From Streptomyces misionensis (GTDB lineage: Bacteria; Actinomycetota; Actinomycetes; Streptomycetales; Streptomycetaceae), in assembly GCF_007896895.1 (NCBI RefSeq), contig NZ_VOGW01000130.1, positions 12,315 through 56,072 on the forward strand: a DNA stretch of 43,758 nucleotides, read 5' to 3'. A program made the position numbers and the translations under genes. Below the pieces are notes generated by a model. That model ran no database searches, had not been told where the DNA came from, and was given only the letters and a program-made list of their open reading frames with translations. Shown piece after piece: positions 15,387 through 23,396 of this stretch (within the stretch, counting starts at the first letter, position 1; every line of letters begins with the position of its first letter).

Positions 15387-16275
15387 ATTCCCGGGTGGTG
15401 AACCCCTGCGGCGCCGTGCCCCCGCCGACCCCCAGGTCCTGGGTGCCGATGACCGACAGCAGCTCCAGCTGCTCGGCCCCCCGGCTGCCGGGCGGCGCGG
15501 TGAACCACAGCAGGCGCTGGCGCCCGTCCTCGCTGAGGAGGTTGTGGCAGTCGAGTTCGATGACGCCGAGCAGGGGGTGGACGATCCGCTTGTGGTCCAT
15601 GCGGCGCACCGCGACGTCGTGGGTGTCCCAGAGGGCCGCGAACTCCCGGCTGCGACGGCGCAGCGTGGCGACCAGCTCCGCGACCTCCGCGTCCCGGCCG
15701 CGCCGGGCCGCCGCTGCCTGGAGGTCGGCCACGAACACCCGGGAGTGGCGCGGGTGGTCCTCGGGCGGGTGGATCTCGCGCGCCCGCGGATCGGTGAACC
15801 AGCGGTAGACGTAGCTCGCTGCCGGGCCGCGCCATGCCGGGGACTCCCCGAGCAGGGCCCTGGCCGGCTCGTTCTCCACCAGGGTCTCGTGCAGGTCGGT
15901 GATGACGCGCGCGGGGGTGTTGGACAGCCGGTCCAGCAGTCCGAGGAGCGCGGGCTGCACATGCGCCGACCGACCGGTCGCCGACCGGGGGACCGGCCGG
16001 TCGGCCAGGTGGAACAGGTGGTCGCGCTCGTCGCCGTTCAGCCGCAGGGCTCGGGCGAGGGCCGCCAGGGTCTGGGCCGAGGGCTGCGCGCCGTGCTTGG
16101 CGCTGCCGCGTTCCAGCTCGGTGTAGTAGTCGGCCGACAGCCCCGCCAGCTGGGCCACTTCCTCGCGGCGCAGCCCGGGGACGCGACGGCGCGGGCCCTG
16201 GGGGAGACCGACGTCGGCGGGGCGGACGCGGTCGCGGCGTGACCTGAGGAAGGCGCCGAGTTCGGGAAGGTTCAC
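15370..16275 (-). CDS. XRE-family regulator, MmyB-like
   Basis: This is a 301-residue regulator with an N-terminal helix-turn-helix (VPGLRREEVAQLAGLSADYYTELERG, about 32-57) and a long C-terminal MmyB-like ligand-binding domain (ARVITDLHETLVENEPARALLGE onward, including ASYVYRWFTDPRAREIHPP). This is one of the most frequent regulator types in Streptomyces and is commonly divergent from an oxidoreductase, as here. It starts at GTG 16275, where the ribosome binding site is poor, so the exact start is uncertain. The final codons overlap the last unit of the repeat tract. Confidence 0.9.
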   Translation of the reverse strand: MNLPELGAFLRSRRDRVRPADVGLPQGPRRRVPGLRREEVAQLAGLSADYYTELERGSAKHGAQPSAQTLAALARALRLNGDERDHLFHLADRPVPRSATGRSAHVQPALLGLLDRLSNTPARVITDLHETLVENEPARALLGESPAWRGPAASYVYRWFTDPRAREIHPPEDHPRHSRVFVADLQAAAARRGRDAEVAELVATLRRRSREFAALWDTHDVAVRRMDHKRIVHPLLGVIELDCHNLLSEDGRQRLLWFTAPPGSRGAEQLELLSVIGTQDLGVGGGTAPQGFTTRESGAQR

Positions 16276-16307
16276 CCCTCCATGGTCGCTCGCGCGTCAG
16301 GGCGTAA

Positions 16308-16328
16308 CCAGGGGGTGGCATCCCCTGG
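16308..16328. promoter_or_regulatory. Dyad in divergent XRE/SDR promoter region
   Basis: CCAGGGG (16308-16314) and CCCCTGG (16322-16328) form a perfect 7-bp dyad with a 7-nt spacer, 33 nt from the XRE start. It is a plausible operator for control of both divergent genes by the MmyB-like regulator. Confidence 0.5.
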
Positions 16329-16433
16329 GTAGACGCAGCCCTGGCAGGGGGCGGGGGACCGGCCGATCGTGGAGGAGGCAGCAGGGCGACGGCGAGGCCG
16401 CGGCCCGACCCCCGACCACCCCAGGAGGCGGCA

Positions 16434-17216
16434 ATGCCCATCCCCACCTCACCCGACGCGACCGCCACCCCGGGCCCGTCCGCCGCCGCACCCCGGGTCG
16501 CGATCGTCACCGGCGGCTCGCGCGGCATCGGCCGCCGGACCGTCGGCCGGCTGGCCGCCGACGGCTACGCCCTCGTGGTCGGCTACGCCGGCAACAAGGA
16601 CGAGGCGGAGGCCGCCGTGCGGGAGGCGGTCGCCGCCGGCGGCCGGGCGATCGCGGTGCGCGCCGACGTCGCCGACGAAGACGCCGTCGCGGCCCTGTTT
16701 GACGCGGCGGAAGCGGAGTTCGGCGGCATCGACGTCGTCGTGCACGCGGCCGGCCGGGTGCGCATGGCGCCGATCGCGGAGATGGACCTCGCGGCCCTGG
16801 ACGACCTGCACCGCACCAACATCCGCGGCACCTTCGTCGTCGCCCGGCAGGCCGCCCGCCGGGTACGCGCCGGCGGGGCGATCCTGACGTTCTCCACGTC
16901 CGTGGTGGGGCTGGCCTTCCCGACCTACGGCGCGTACGCCGCGAGCAAGGGCGCGGTCGAGGCGCTGACCCCGATCCTGGCCCGGGAACTGCGCGGCCGG
17001 GACGTCACCGCCAACGCCGTCGCCCCCGGGCCCACGGCCACGGACGGGTTCCTGGACGGCAAGGACGAGGAGACCGTCGCCCGCCTGGCCGCCCGGGCCC
17101 CGCTGGAACGGCTCGGCACCACGGCCGACATCGCCGAGGTCGTCGCCTTCCTGGCCTCCCCGGCCGGCCACTGGATCAACGGGCAGGTCGTCCGCGCCAA
17201 CGGCGGCATCATCTGA
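16434..17216 (+). CDS. SDR family oxidoreductase
   Basis: This is a 260-residue classical SDR with TGGSRGIG (26-33), HAAG in place of NNAG (104-107), a catalytic serine in FSTSVVG (about 154-156), YAASK (Tyr168, Lys172) and a C-terminal GHWINGQVVRANGGII typical of FabG-like members. ATG 16434 follows a GGAGG ribosome binding site. It is divergent from the MmyB-like regulator and is followed 40 nt later by a small tautomerase, suggesting a regulated two-gene unit. The substrate is unknown. Confidence 0.92.
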   Translation: MPIPTSPDATATPGPSAAAPRVAIVTGGSRGIGRRTVGRLAADGYALVVGYAGNKDEAEAAVREAVAAGGRAIAVRADVADEDAVAALFDAAEAEFGGIDVVVHAAGRVRMAPIAEMDLAALDDLHRTNIRGTFVVARQAARRVRAGGAILTFSTSVVGLAFPTYGAYAASKGAVEALTPILARELRGRDVTANAVAPGPTATDGFLDGKDEETVARLAARAPLERLGTTADIAEVVAFLASPAGHWINGQVVRANGGII

Positions 17217-17256
17217 CCCGCACCCATCGACACACCGAGAGAAAGAACAACGAGCC

Positions 17257-17481
17257 ATGCCCTTCGCCAACTTCAAGGTCCCCGAGAAGACCCTCACCCC
17301 GAAGCAGAAGGAACTGATCGTCACCCGCACCACCGAGCTGTACGTCGAGCTCTACGGCGAGCGCGCCCGCGCCAACACCATGGTCCTGGTCGAAGAGGTC
17401 ACCGACGGCGGCTGGGGGATCGGCGGCGATGTGCTGACCCTGGCGATGCTCGGCGAGGCGACGCCGACCGAGGACGCCTGA
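17257..17481 (+). CDS. 4-oxalocrotonate tautomerase-like protein
   Basis: This is a 74-residue protein with Pro immediately after the initiator Met, the catalytic base of the tautomerase superfamily once Met is removed. The remainder (TPKQKELIVTRTTELYVELYGERARANTMVLVEEVTDGGWGIGG) fits the beta-alpha-beta monomer that oligomerises. ATG 17257 follows an AGAAAG ribosome binding site. Co-transcription with the SDR suggests that both act on the same small carbonyl compound; that is inference. Confidence 0.88.
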   Translation: MPFANFKVPEKTLTPKQKELIVTRTTELYVELYGERARANTMVLVEEVTDGGWGIGGDVLTLAMLGEATPTEDA

Positions 17482-17516
17482 CCGTCCCGGGCACCGGCGG
17501 AACGGGCCCGGCTGGG

Positions 17517-18131
17517 CTACGAGCCGCCGGCCTCGCCCCAGGCGGTCAGGTCGAGGACGTACGCGCAGTGCGGGTCGTCACCGGCCGGGCGCCGGTACCG
17601 CCGTTCCTCCAGCAGCGACATCACCGAGCCCAGCACCGCCGGACCGGCGTTGTCGAGACGGACGTCCACCCCGACGACGCCGGGCCGTTCCTGCCGCTGC
17701 ACGTACAGCCGGAGCCGGGTGGTGCCGCGCAGCAGGAACCCGACGAGGAACGGCATCTCCTCGTCACCCGGGTCGCTCAACGCCCGTAGCGTGCGCAGCA
17801 CCTGGTCGACGGCCGGCTCCTCCAGGCTCCAGGCCACCTCGTCCTGTCGCAGGGGGACGAAGTGCATGCCCATGACGAGGCGGCCCGTCGGGACGGCCGG
17901 CCGGGCCAGGGCGTTGCGCAACAGCAGCGGAACCCAGCCGGGGGCCACGTCGTCGTCGCCGATCTCGTACAGGTACCCGGTGCCGTCGTCGGCGTGAAGC
18001 GCGATGCGTACGGATCCGGGGCCGGGCAGCACTCCGAGCAGACGGAAACCCGCGGCGAATCGCCCGTTGAGGTAGGGGAGCATCAGACGGACAACGGCTG
18101 CCTGATGCTCGCGGTCCTCCGGGTCGATCAC
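17517..18131 (-). CDS. Conserved-looking hypothetical protein
   Basis: This is a 204-residue soluble protein starting at GTG 18131. It has no signal peptide or membrane segment. Segments such as PYLNGRFAAGFRLLGVLPG, GYLYEIGDDDVAPGWVPLLLRNAL and FLVGFLLRGTTRLRLYVQRQ look like a folded alpha/beta domain. I do not recognise the family. It is convergent with the tautomerase gene and is preceded by the hairpin that ends the upstream minus-strand gene, so it is probably transcribed on its own. Confidence 0.75.
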   Translation of the reverse strand: MIDPEDREHQAAVVRLMLPYLNGRFAAGFRLLGVLPGPGSVRIALHADDGTGYLYEIGDDDVAPGWVPLLLRNALARPAVPTGRLVMGMHFVPLRQDEVAWSLEEPAVDQVLRTLRALSDPGDEEMPFLVGFLLRGTTRLRLYVQRQERPGVVGVDVRLDNAGPAVLGSVMSLLEERRYRRPAGDDPHCAYVLDLTAWGEAGGS

Positions 18132-18224
18132 GGGTGCGTCCAGGGGGAGTCGGTGTCTGGTTCCCCGCCCTCAGGGCGCCGGGCTGCGGCTGCCTCGGCA
18201 CGGAGTCTCTTCCTCTGCTGACGA

Positions 18225-18253
18225 GCGCCACCTCGGTCAACACCGAGTGGCGC
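18225..18253 (-). terminator. Strong hairpin after the repeat-rich hypothetical gene
   Basis: Twelve base pairs with one bulged C (18225-18237 paired with 18242-18253) close on a CAAC loop, immediately after the stop codon of the minus-strand gene at 18261. Confidence 0.75.
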
Positions 18254-18260
18254 TTCTCCG

Positions 18261-19379
18261 TCAGGGCCACACCAGGCAATACGCCTGATGCCCCGCCTCA
18301 TGCAGCCGGTGGCTGAAGTCCTGCCATTCGTGCAGCAGTTGGTACACGTTGAAGGCGTCCCGGGGGCCGCCCCGGTCCGGGACCGTGGACCAGATGAAGG
18401 CCGCGGCGCCGACGGCCTCCTCGCCGATGCCGCGCAGGGGGTCGACCACGGTCATGGGGAGTTTCACGACCGCGTAGTCGGGGTGCAGGACGACCAGTTC
18501 CAGGGGCGGGACCTTGTGCAGGGGGACGCCCTCGATGCCGGTCAGGACCATCGCCGCCATGGTCTCCGGCTTGATCCTGGTGAACATGCCGTTCATGCCC
18601 AGCTCGTCGCCGCCGAGTTCCTCGGGGCGCATCGAGATGGGGACACGGGCCGCCGTCGCGCCGTCGGGCGCGCCGAAGTACTTGTAGGTCACCCCCACTC
18701 GACCACCATTCCCGCTCCCCGCCCGGAGGCGGTCGGCCTGGTCCGTACGTTCAGCCCGCTCGGCCCTGTCGGGCCGGTTGGCCCGGCGGTCCTTCCGGCG
18801 CCTGCCCGCGCGCCCCGAAGCAGGGTCCGAGGGGCGGTCCGGGCCCCCCGCACGGTCCCGGCCGAAGGTCCGGTCCAGGTCCAGCGTCCGGTCCGGCGGA
18901 AGGTCCTGCGGCCGGCCGAGCGGAAGGTCCAGCGTCCGGTCCAGGGGAAGGTCGAACGCCCGGTCCCGCGCCGGGTCCAGCGGGCGGTCCGCCGGAAATT
19001 CCTGCGGCCGGCCAGGCGGAAGGTCCCGTGCCCGGTCGAGCGGAAGGTCCCGCGGTCGGTCCAGGGGAGGGCCGAACGCCCGGTCCCGCGCCGGGTCCGG
19101 CGGAAGATCCTGCGGCCGGCCGAGCGGAACGTCCCGTGGGAAGTCCCGTGTCCGGTCCAGTGGAACGTCCCGCGGTCGTTCCGGCTGCTGTTCACGCGTG
19201 CGCTCGGGCTGTCGGTCGTACCGGTCGGTCCCCCGGTCGTACCGCTCCGGTTCGGCCGCTGGGCCCGGGGTGTGACGTGCCTCGGTCGTGTCCTCCGCTT
19301 CGCGCCGGTGCCTTCCCCGCCGGGCACGTCGAGGACCCAGGTCATCGGTCCCCTCGCCCAGTCCGCCACCGCGATGCAT
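18261..19379 (-). CDS. Hypothetical protein with Pro/Asp/Arg repeat N-terminus and conserved C-terminal domain
   Basis: The frame contains two parts. The C-terminal 143 residues, from about GTG 18692 (VTYKYFGAPDGATAARVP) to the stop, look like a compact conserved domain (LGMNGMFTRIKPETMAAMVL, YQLLHEWQDFSHRLHEAG). Upstream lie about 229 residues rich in Pro, Asp and Arg, built of repeats such as LGRPQDLPPD and LDRTLDLP. Repeat copies are 96, 108 and 120 nt apart, all multiples of three, which supports translation in this frame. However, the first ~25 codons look more coding in a shifted frame from GTG 19387 (MEICIAVADWARGPMTWV), so a frameshift near 19300 is possible. The domain alone, starting at 18692, is the conservative reading. 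Function is unknown. Confidence 0.6.
   Translation of the reverse strand: MHRGGGLGEGTDDLGPRRARRGRHRREAEDTTEARHTPGPAAEPERYDRGTDRYDRQPERTREQQPERPRDVPLDRTRDFPRDVPLGRPQDLPPDPARDRAFGPPLDRPRDLPLDRARDLPPGRPQEFPADRPLDPARDRAFDLPLDRTLDLPLGRPQDLPPDRTLDLDRTFGRDRAGGPDRPSDPASGRAGRRRKDRRANRPDRAERAERTDQADRLRAGSGNGGRVGVTYKYFGAPDGATAARVPISMRPEELGGDELGMNGMFTRIKPETMAAMVLTGIEGVPLHKVPPLELVVLHPDYAVVKLPMTVVDPLRGIGEEAVGAAAFIWSTVPDRGGPRDAFNVYQLLHEWQDFSHRLHEAGHQAYCLVWP
18875..19190 (-). repeat. In-frame repeat tract coding Pro/Asp/Arg-rich sequence
   Basis: The core CCTGCGGCCGGCC occurs at 18905-18917, 19001-19013 and 19109-19121, and GAACGCCCGGTCCCGCGC begins at 18954 and again at 19074. Shorter CGGTCC and GGAAGGTCC units fill the gaps. 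The layout suggests growth by unequal recombination or slippage. Confidence 0.7.
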
Positions 19380-19387
19380 ATCTCCAC

Positions 19388-19680
19388 CCGACTGCTTTTC
19401 TAGGACGCGTGGCCCCCGCCGCGCAACCCGATCATCGTGTCAGTGACCTCCCCCACGGCCGCCCGCCGAAACGTGCGGTGGAACAACAGTCCACGGGGAT
19501 CTGCCCGGTCCCTGATCCTTACGTGCCCGCAGGAGCTGTGTGTGTCAGGTCTCAGTCTCGCAGATGGCGGACCGGAGCGGCGCGGAACGGCGGGCGGGCC
19601 GCCGTCGCACCGGTCCGGCGGCCTACCCTGAGGAGGTCACCCCGCAACCGGAGTCCGAGAAGTCGGAGAAGCCGCACATC
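19388..19680. other. Intergenic region upstream of hemL
   Basis: This 293-bp tract separates the minus-strand hypothetical gene from hemL. I see no gene and no clear -10/-35 pair. A match to the Rex operator consensus was looked for because heme genes can be Rex-controlled, and none was found. Confidence 0.5.
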
Positions 19681-21006
19681 ATGAGTGCCCTGAGCGAAAC
19701 GCCCTATCCCTATGAAGCGCCCGCCTCCCAGGCGCTCTTCGACCGTGCCTCGGTGGTCACGCCGGGGGGCGTGAACTCCCCGGTGCGCGCCTTCGGCGCC
19801 GTCGGCGGCACGCCCCGCTTCATGGTGTCCGGCAACGGCCCCTACCTCACCGACGCCGACGGACGGGAGTACGTCGACCTGGTGTGCTCCTGGGGTCCGA
19901 TGATCCTCGGGCACTCGCACCCCGCGGTCATCGCCGCCGTCCAGGAGGCCGTGACCCGCGGCACGTCCTTCGGCACGCCCGGCGAGGGCGAGGTGGCGCT
20001 CGCCGAGGAGATCGTCGCCCGGATCGAGCCGGTGGAGCAGGTCCGGCTGGTGAGCAGCGGCACCGAGGCGACCATGTCCGCCATCCGGCTCGCCCGCGGG
20101 TTCACCGGGCGGTCCAAGGTGATCAAGTTCGCCGGCTGCTACCACGGGCACGTCGACGCGCTGCTCGCCGCCGCCGGCTCCGGTGTGGCCACGTTCGCGC
20201 TGCCCGACACGCCCGGTGTGACCGGCGCCCAGGCAGGCGACACCATCGTGCTGCCGTACAACGACCTCGAAGCGGTGCAGGAGGCCTTCCACCGGCACCC
20301 GGGCGAGATCGCCTGTGTGATCACCGAGGCCTCGCCCGGCAACATGGGCGTCGTGCCGCCGGACCCCGGTTTCAACCAGGGCCTCAAGGACGCCTGCCAC
20401 AAGAACGGCGCCCTCTACATCTCCGACGAGGTCATGACCGGGTTCCGCACCAGCCGCGCCGGCTGGTACGGCGTCGACGGGGTCAAGCCCGACCTGATGA
20501 CCTTCGGGAAGGTGATGGGCGGCGGGTTCCCCGCCGCCGCGTTCGGCGGCCGGGCCGACGTCATGGCCTACCTCGCGCCCGCCGGGCCCGTCTACCAGGC
20601 CGGCACGCTGTCCGGCAACCCCGTCGCCACCGCCGCCGGGCTCGCCCAGCTCCGGCTGCTCGACGAGGCGGCGTACGACACCGTCAACGCCACCTCCGCG
20701 CAGATCCGGTCCCTGGTCACCGAGGCGCTGAACAAGGAGGGCGTGGCGCACCGGGTGCAGAACGCCTCCAACATGTTCACGGTGTTCTTCACCGACCGTC
20801 GGGTGCGCAACTACGAGGACGCCAAGCGGCAGGAGACGCACCGCTTCACCGCGTTCTTCCACTCGATGCTGTCGAACGGCGTCTACCTGCCGCCGTCGGC
20901 CTTCGAGTCCTGGTTCGTGTCCACGGCCCACGACGAGCGGGCCGTGCAGAAGATCGCCGACGCCCTTCCGGCGGCGGCCCGGGCGGCTGCGGAGGCCACC
21001 GCGTGA
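19681..21006 (+). CDS. hemL: Glutamate-1-semialdehyde 2,1-aminomutase
   Basis: This 441-residue PLP enzyme converts glutamate-1-semialdehyde to 5-aminolevulinate, the entry to heme and other tetrapyrroles. Family motifs include [17 protein letters not shown] (27-43), [16 protein letters not shown] (125-140), [10 protein letters not shown] (153-162), DEVMTGFR (249-256) and the PLP lysine Lys277 in [15 protein letters not shown] 19681 is chosen because GGAGAAG lies 9 nt upstream and the protein then begins as in homologs; the frame is open further upstream but not coding-like. A 4-nt overlap (GTGA) joins it to the phosphatase gene. The location next to cytochrome c maturation genes fits heme supply. 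Confidence 0.95.
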   Translation: MSALSETPYPYEAPASQALFDRASVVTPGGVNSPVRAFGAVGGTPRFMVSGNGPYLTDADGREYVDLVCSWGPMILGHSHPAVIAAVQEAVTRGTSFGTPGEGEVALAEEIVARIEPVEQVRLVSSGTEATMSAIRLARGFTGRSKVIKFAGCYHGHVDALLAAAGSGVATFALPDTPGVTGAQAGDTIVLPYNDLEAVQEAFHRHPGEIACVITEASPGNMGVVPPDPGFNQGLKDACHKNGALYISDEVMTGFRTSRAGWYGVDGVKPDLMTFGKVMGGGFPAAAFGGRADVMAYLAPAGPVYQAGTLSGNPVATAAGLAQLRLLDEAAYDTVNATSAQIRSLVTEALNKEGVAHRVQNASNMFTVFFTDRRVRNYEDAKRQETHRFTAFFHSMLSNGVYLPPSAFESWFVSTAHDERAVQKIADALPAAARAAAEATA

Positions 21007-21719
21007 CCATCGGAAACAGTGTCGGCAACAGCGACAAGGACGTGACCGTCGTCCACCTCATGCGGCACGGCGAGGTGGAGAACCCGGACGGGGTGCTCTA
21101 CGGGCGGCTGCCCGGCTACCACCTCTCCGAGCTGGGGCGGCGGATGGCCGACCGGGTCGCCGAGCACCTGGCCCCGCGCGACATCACGTACGTCTGCGCC
21201 TCCCCGCTGGAGCGGGCGCAGGAGACCGCCACCCCGATCGCCAAGGCGCACGGCCTCGACCTGGACACCGACGAGCGGCTCATCGAGGCCGAGAACGTGT
21301 TCCAGGGCAAGACCTTCGGCGTCGGCGACGGCGCGCTTCAGCGGCCCGGCAACTGGAAGCACCTGGTCAACCCGTTCCGGCCGTCCTGGGGTGAGCCGTA
21401 CGTGGACCAGGTCGTGCGGATGATGGGCGCGCTGAACGCGGCCAAGGACAAGGCGCGCGGGCACGAGGCGGTGCTGGTCAGCCATCAGCTGCCGGTGTGG
21501 ATCGTGCGGTCGTACGTCGAGCGGCGGCGGCTGTGGCACGACCCGCGCAAGCGGCAGTGCACCCTCGCCTCCCTGACCACGTTCACCTACCTCGGCGACA
21601 AGATCGTGTCCGTCGGCTACAGCGAGCCCGCGATCGATCTCGTCCCGGCCCATCTGCGGGCCGGCGCCAAGCCGCAGCAGGGCAAGGGCGCCGCGCAGGG
21701 GAAGGCGTTCGGCGCCTGA
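21003..21719 (+). CDS. Histidine phosphatase family protein (phosphoglycerate mutase-like)
   Basis: This is a 238-residue protein of the histidine phosphatase superfamily. The phosphoacceptor motif is [10 protein letters not shown] (about 19-28), with [10 protein letters not shown] (about 67-76) and the second catalytic His in LVSHQLPVW (about 156-164). GTG 21003 overlaps the hemL stop, so both are co-translated. The Lys/Gln/Gly-rich C-terminal tail is not catalytic. The substrate is not evident; adjacency to hemL does not define it. The gene is followed by the large inverted repeat at 21795-21847. Confidence 0.9.
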   Translation: MTIGNSVGNSDKDVTVVHLMRHGEVENPDGVLYGRLPGYHLSELGRRMADRVAEHLAPRDITYVCASPLERAQETATPIAKAHGLDLDTDERLIEAENVFQGKTFGVGDGALQRPGNWKHLVNPFRPSWGEPYVDQVVRMMGALNAAKDKARGHEAVLVSHQLPVWIVRSYVERRRLWHDPRKRQCTLASLTTFTYLGDKIVSVGYSEPAIDLVPAHLRAGAKPQQGKGAAQGKAFGA

Positions 21720-21794
21720 CCACGGCATGGAACGGCCGGCAGCGGTTCCGGGGTCCGTCATCTGACGGGTCGTCCAAGGAATCCGACCGTCCAA

Positions 21795-21847
21795 GGAGTG
21801 CCCCGGGGACCGTCCAAGGCGGTCCCCGGACGCCCCCGGGGCACTCC
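21795..21847 (+). terminator. Large nested inverted repeat after the hemL operon
   Basis: GGAGTGCCCCGGGG (21795-21808) and CCCCGGGGCACTCC (21834-21847) are perfect 14-bp arms. An inner stem GGGGACCG/CGGTCCCC (21805-21812 with 21820-21827) is an alternative fold. Additional partial arms follow at 21857-21869 and near 21871-21890. CGTCCAAGG occurs three times (21771, 21788, 21811). A terminator is the simplest role. Confidence 0.6.
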
Positions 21848-21899
21848 TGGAACAGTCCCGGGGCACTCCGAGGACACTCCCAGGACACTTTGGATGTAT

Positions 21900-21929
21900 T
21901 TGCCGGGAGTATTGCTAAAAACATATAAG
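21900..21929 (+). promoter_or_regulatory. Promoter of the deacetylase-like lipoprotein gene
   Basis: TTGCCG (21900-21905) and TATAAG (21924-21929) are separated by 18 nt, inside the most AT-rich stretch of the region. A start site near 21936 would give a leader of about 70 nt, most of which is the hairpin at 21942-21997. Confidence 0.6.
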
Positions 21930-21941
21930 TTCGCGGAACCT

Positions 21942-21997
21942 CCCCGATCGTCGCGCCCTCTGACTGGGTGACCACCATCACGCGCGACGAATCGGGG
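21942..21997 (+). promoter_or_regulatory. 5' leader hairpin that pairs with the ribosome binding site
   Basis: CCCCGAT (21942-21948) pairs with ATCGGGG (21991-21997), and CGTCGCGC (21949-21956) pairs with GCGCGACG (21982-21989). That is 15 bp with one bulged A (21990). The GGGGA ribosome binding site (21994-21998) of the ATG at 22005 is locked in the outer stem. It may be a translational control element, or alternatively a protein-binding dyad. Confidence 0.55.
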
Positions 21998-22004
21998 ATC
22001 TTTC

Positions 22005-23255
22005 ATGCGTACCGTCTCCCGGACACTCACCCGCAGGGGAATGCTCGGCCTCGGCGCGGGTGCGGCCGCCGCCGCCACGCTCACCGGCTGCGGGAGCCTC
22101 AAGTCCTCGGACGGCGGCGGACACGCGGGCGGTTCCCGCCAGGTGCAGGGCGGCGGGGAGCGGCCGGCCCAGCCGATCGGCGACGGCTCCACCGCGTTCA
22201 CCGGCAAGCAGCCGGGGCAGCCCGCGAAGCCCGAACCGCTGGAGCCGGGCCAGACCCCGCCCCAGTTCGTCGTCTTCTCCTGGGACGGCGCGGGCGAGGT
22301 CGGCAACGGCCTCTTCCCGCGCTTCCTGGACCTCGCCAAGGAGCACGGCGCGCACATGACCTTCTTCCTCTCGGGCCTGTACCTGCTGCCCGAGTCGAAG
22401 AAGCGGATGTACCTGCCGCCGAACAACCCGCGCGGCGCCTCCGACATCGGCTACCTCACCGACGAGCACATCAAGGCCACGCTCACCAACGTCCGCCGGG
22501 CCTGGCTGGAGGGCCACGAGATAGGCACCCACTTCAACGGGCACTTCTGCGGTGAGACGCACGGCTCGGTGAAGTGGTGGACGCCACAGCAGTGGAAGAG
22601 CGAGATCGACCAGGCGAAGTCCTTCGTCAAGGAGTGGAGGACCAACACCGGCTGGCACGACCTGCCCGCGCTCCCCTTCGACTACGACAAGGAGCTGGCC
22701 GGCGGCCGCACCCCCTGTCTGCTGGGCCAGGACAACCTGCTGCCCACCGCCCGCGAGCTGGGCTGGCGCTACGACGCCTCCTCCCCGGGCGGCCGTCAGG
22801 TGTGGCCGGTGAAGCGGTCGGGGATCTGGGACCTGCCGTTGCAGCAGGTGCCGTTCCCCGGGCACTCCTTCGAGGTGCTGTCCATGGACTACAACATGCT
22901 CGCCAACCAGTCCGTGAACTCCACCAAGGCGCCCGCCTACAACTACCCGGGCTGGCGCAAGCAGTCCGCGCAGGCGTACATCGCCGGCTTCCAGCGGGCG
23001 TACGAGACGAACCGGGCGCCGTTCTTCATCGGCAACCACTTCGAGCAGTGGAACGGCGGCATCTACATGGACTCCGTCGAGGAGGCGTTCAAGCACATCG
23101 CGGCCGAGCGGGACAAGGGCGCCGACGTACGGCTGGTCTCCTTCAAGCAGTTCGTGGACTGGGTCGACGTGCAGAAGCCCGAGGTGCTGGCCAAGCTGCG
23201 CACGCTGGAGGTGGGTCAGCAGCCCGCCGGCGGCTGGAAGACGTTCCTCGCCTGA
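22005..23255 (+). CDS. Divergent polysaccharide deacetylase-like Tat lipoprotein
   Basis: This is a 416-residue exported protein. The signal has a twin-arginine motif (TRRGMLGLG, residues 9-17) and lipobox TLTGC (Cys29), implying a Tat-exported lipoprotein. After a Gly/Pro-rich linker, the NodB-like fold is suggested by VVFSWDGAGE (89-98), AHMTFFLSG (116-124) and GHEIGTHFNGHF (170-181). Asp94, His176 and His180 match the metal ligands, but the catalytic-base Asp of the usual TFDDG motif is replaced by Trp93, so deacetylase activity is doubtful. It has its own promoter and a leader hairpin over the ribosome binding site. In Streptomyces it lies between the hemL pair and the cytochrome c maturation genes. 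Confidence 0.8.
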   Translation: MRTVSRTLTRRGMLGLGAGAAAAATLTGCGSLKSSDGGGHAGGSRQVQGGGERPAQPIGDGSTAFTGKQPGQPAKPEPLEPGQTPPQFVVFSWDGAGEVGNGLFPRFLDLAKEHGAHMTFFLSGLYLLPESKKRMYLPPNNPRGASDIGYLTDEHIKATLTNVRRAWLEGHEIGTHFNGHFCGETHGSVKWWTPQQWKSEIDQAKSFVKEWRTNTGWHDLPALPFDYDKELAGGRTPCLLGQDNLLPTARELGWRYDASSPGGRQVWPVKRSGIWDLPLQQVPFPGHSFEVLSMDYNMLANQSVNSTKAPAYNYPGWRKQSAQAYIAGFQRAYETNRAPFFIGNHFEQWNGGIYMDSVEEAFKHIAAERDKGADVRLVSFKQFVDWVDVQKPEVLAKLRTLEVGQQPAGGWKTFLA

Positions 23256-23396
23256 CCGTCCGTCCCGGCTCCCTCGCCGGCTACCGCGTCTGACTCCCTT
23301 GTCTGAAATGTCCCGTGTAAATCGCTGTGAAATGCGGTTTTCCGCCCCGCAGGGGGGTGCGCGAGAACCCCGGGAACGACATGCGAAACTTTTCAC

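Noticed and set aside
18875..19190. CRISPR or clustered non-coding repeat
   Set aside because: Copies are separated by multiples of three and translate into a continuous low-complexity peptide linked to a conserved domain.
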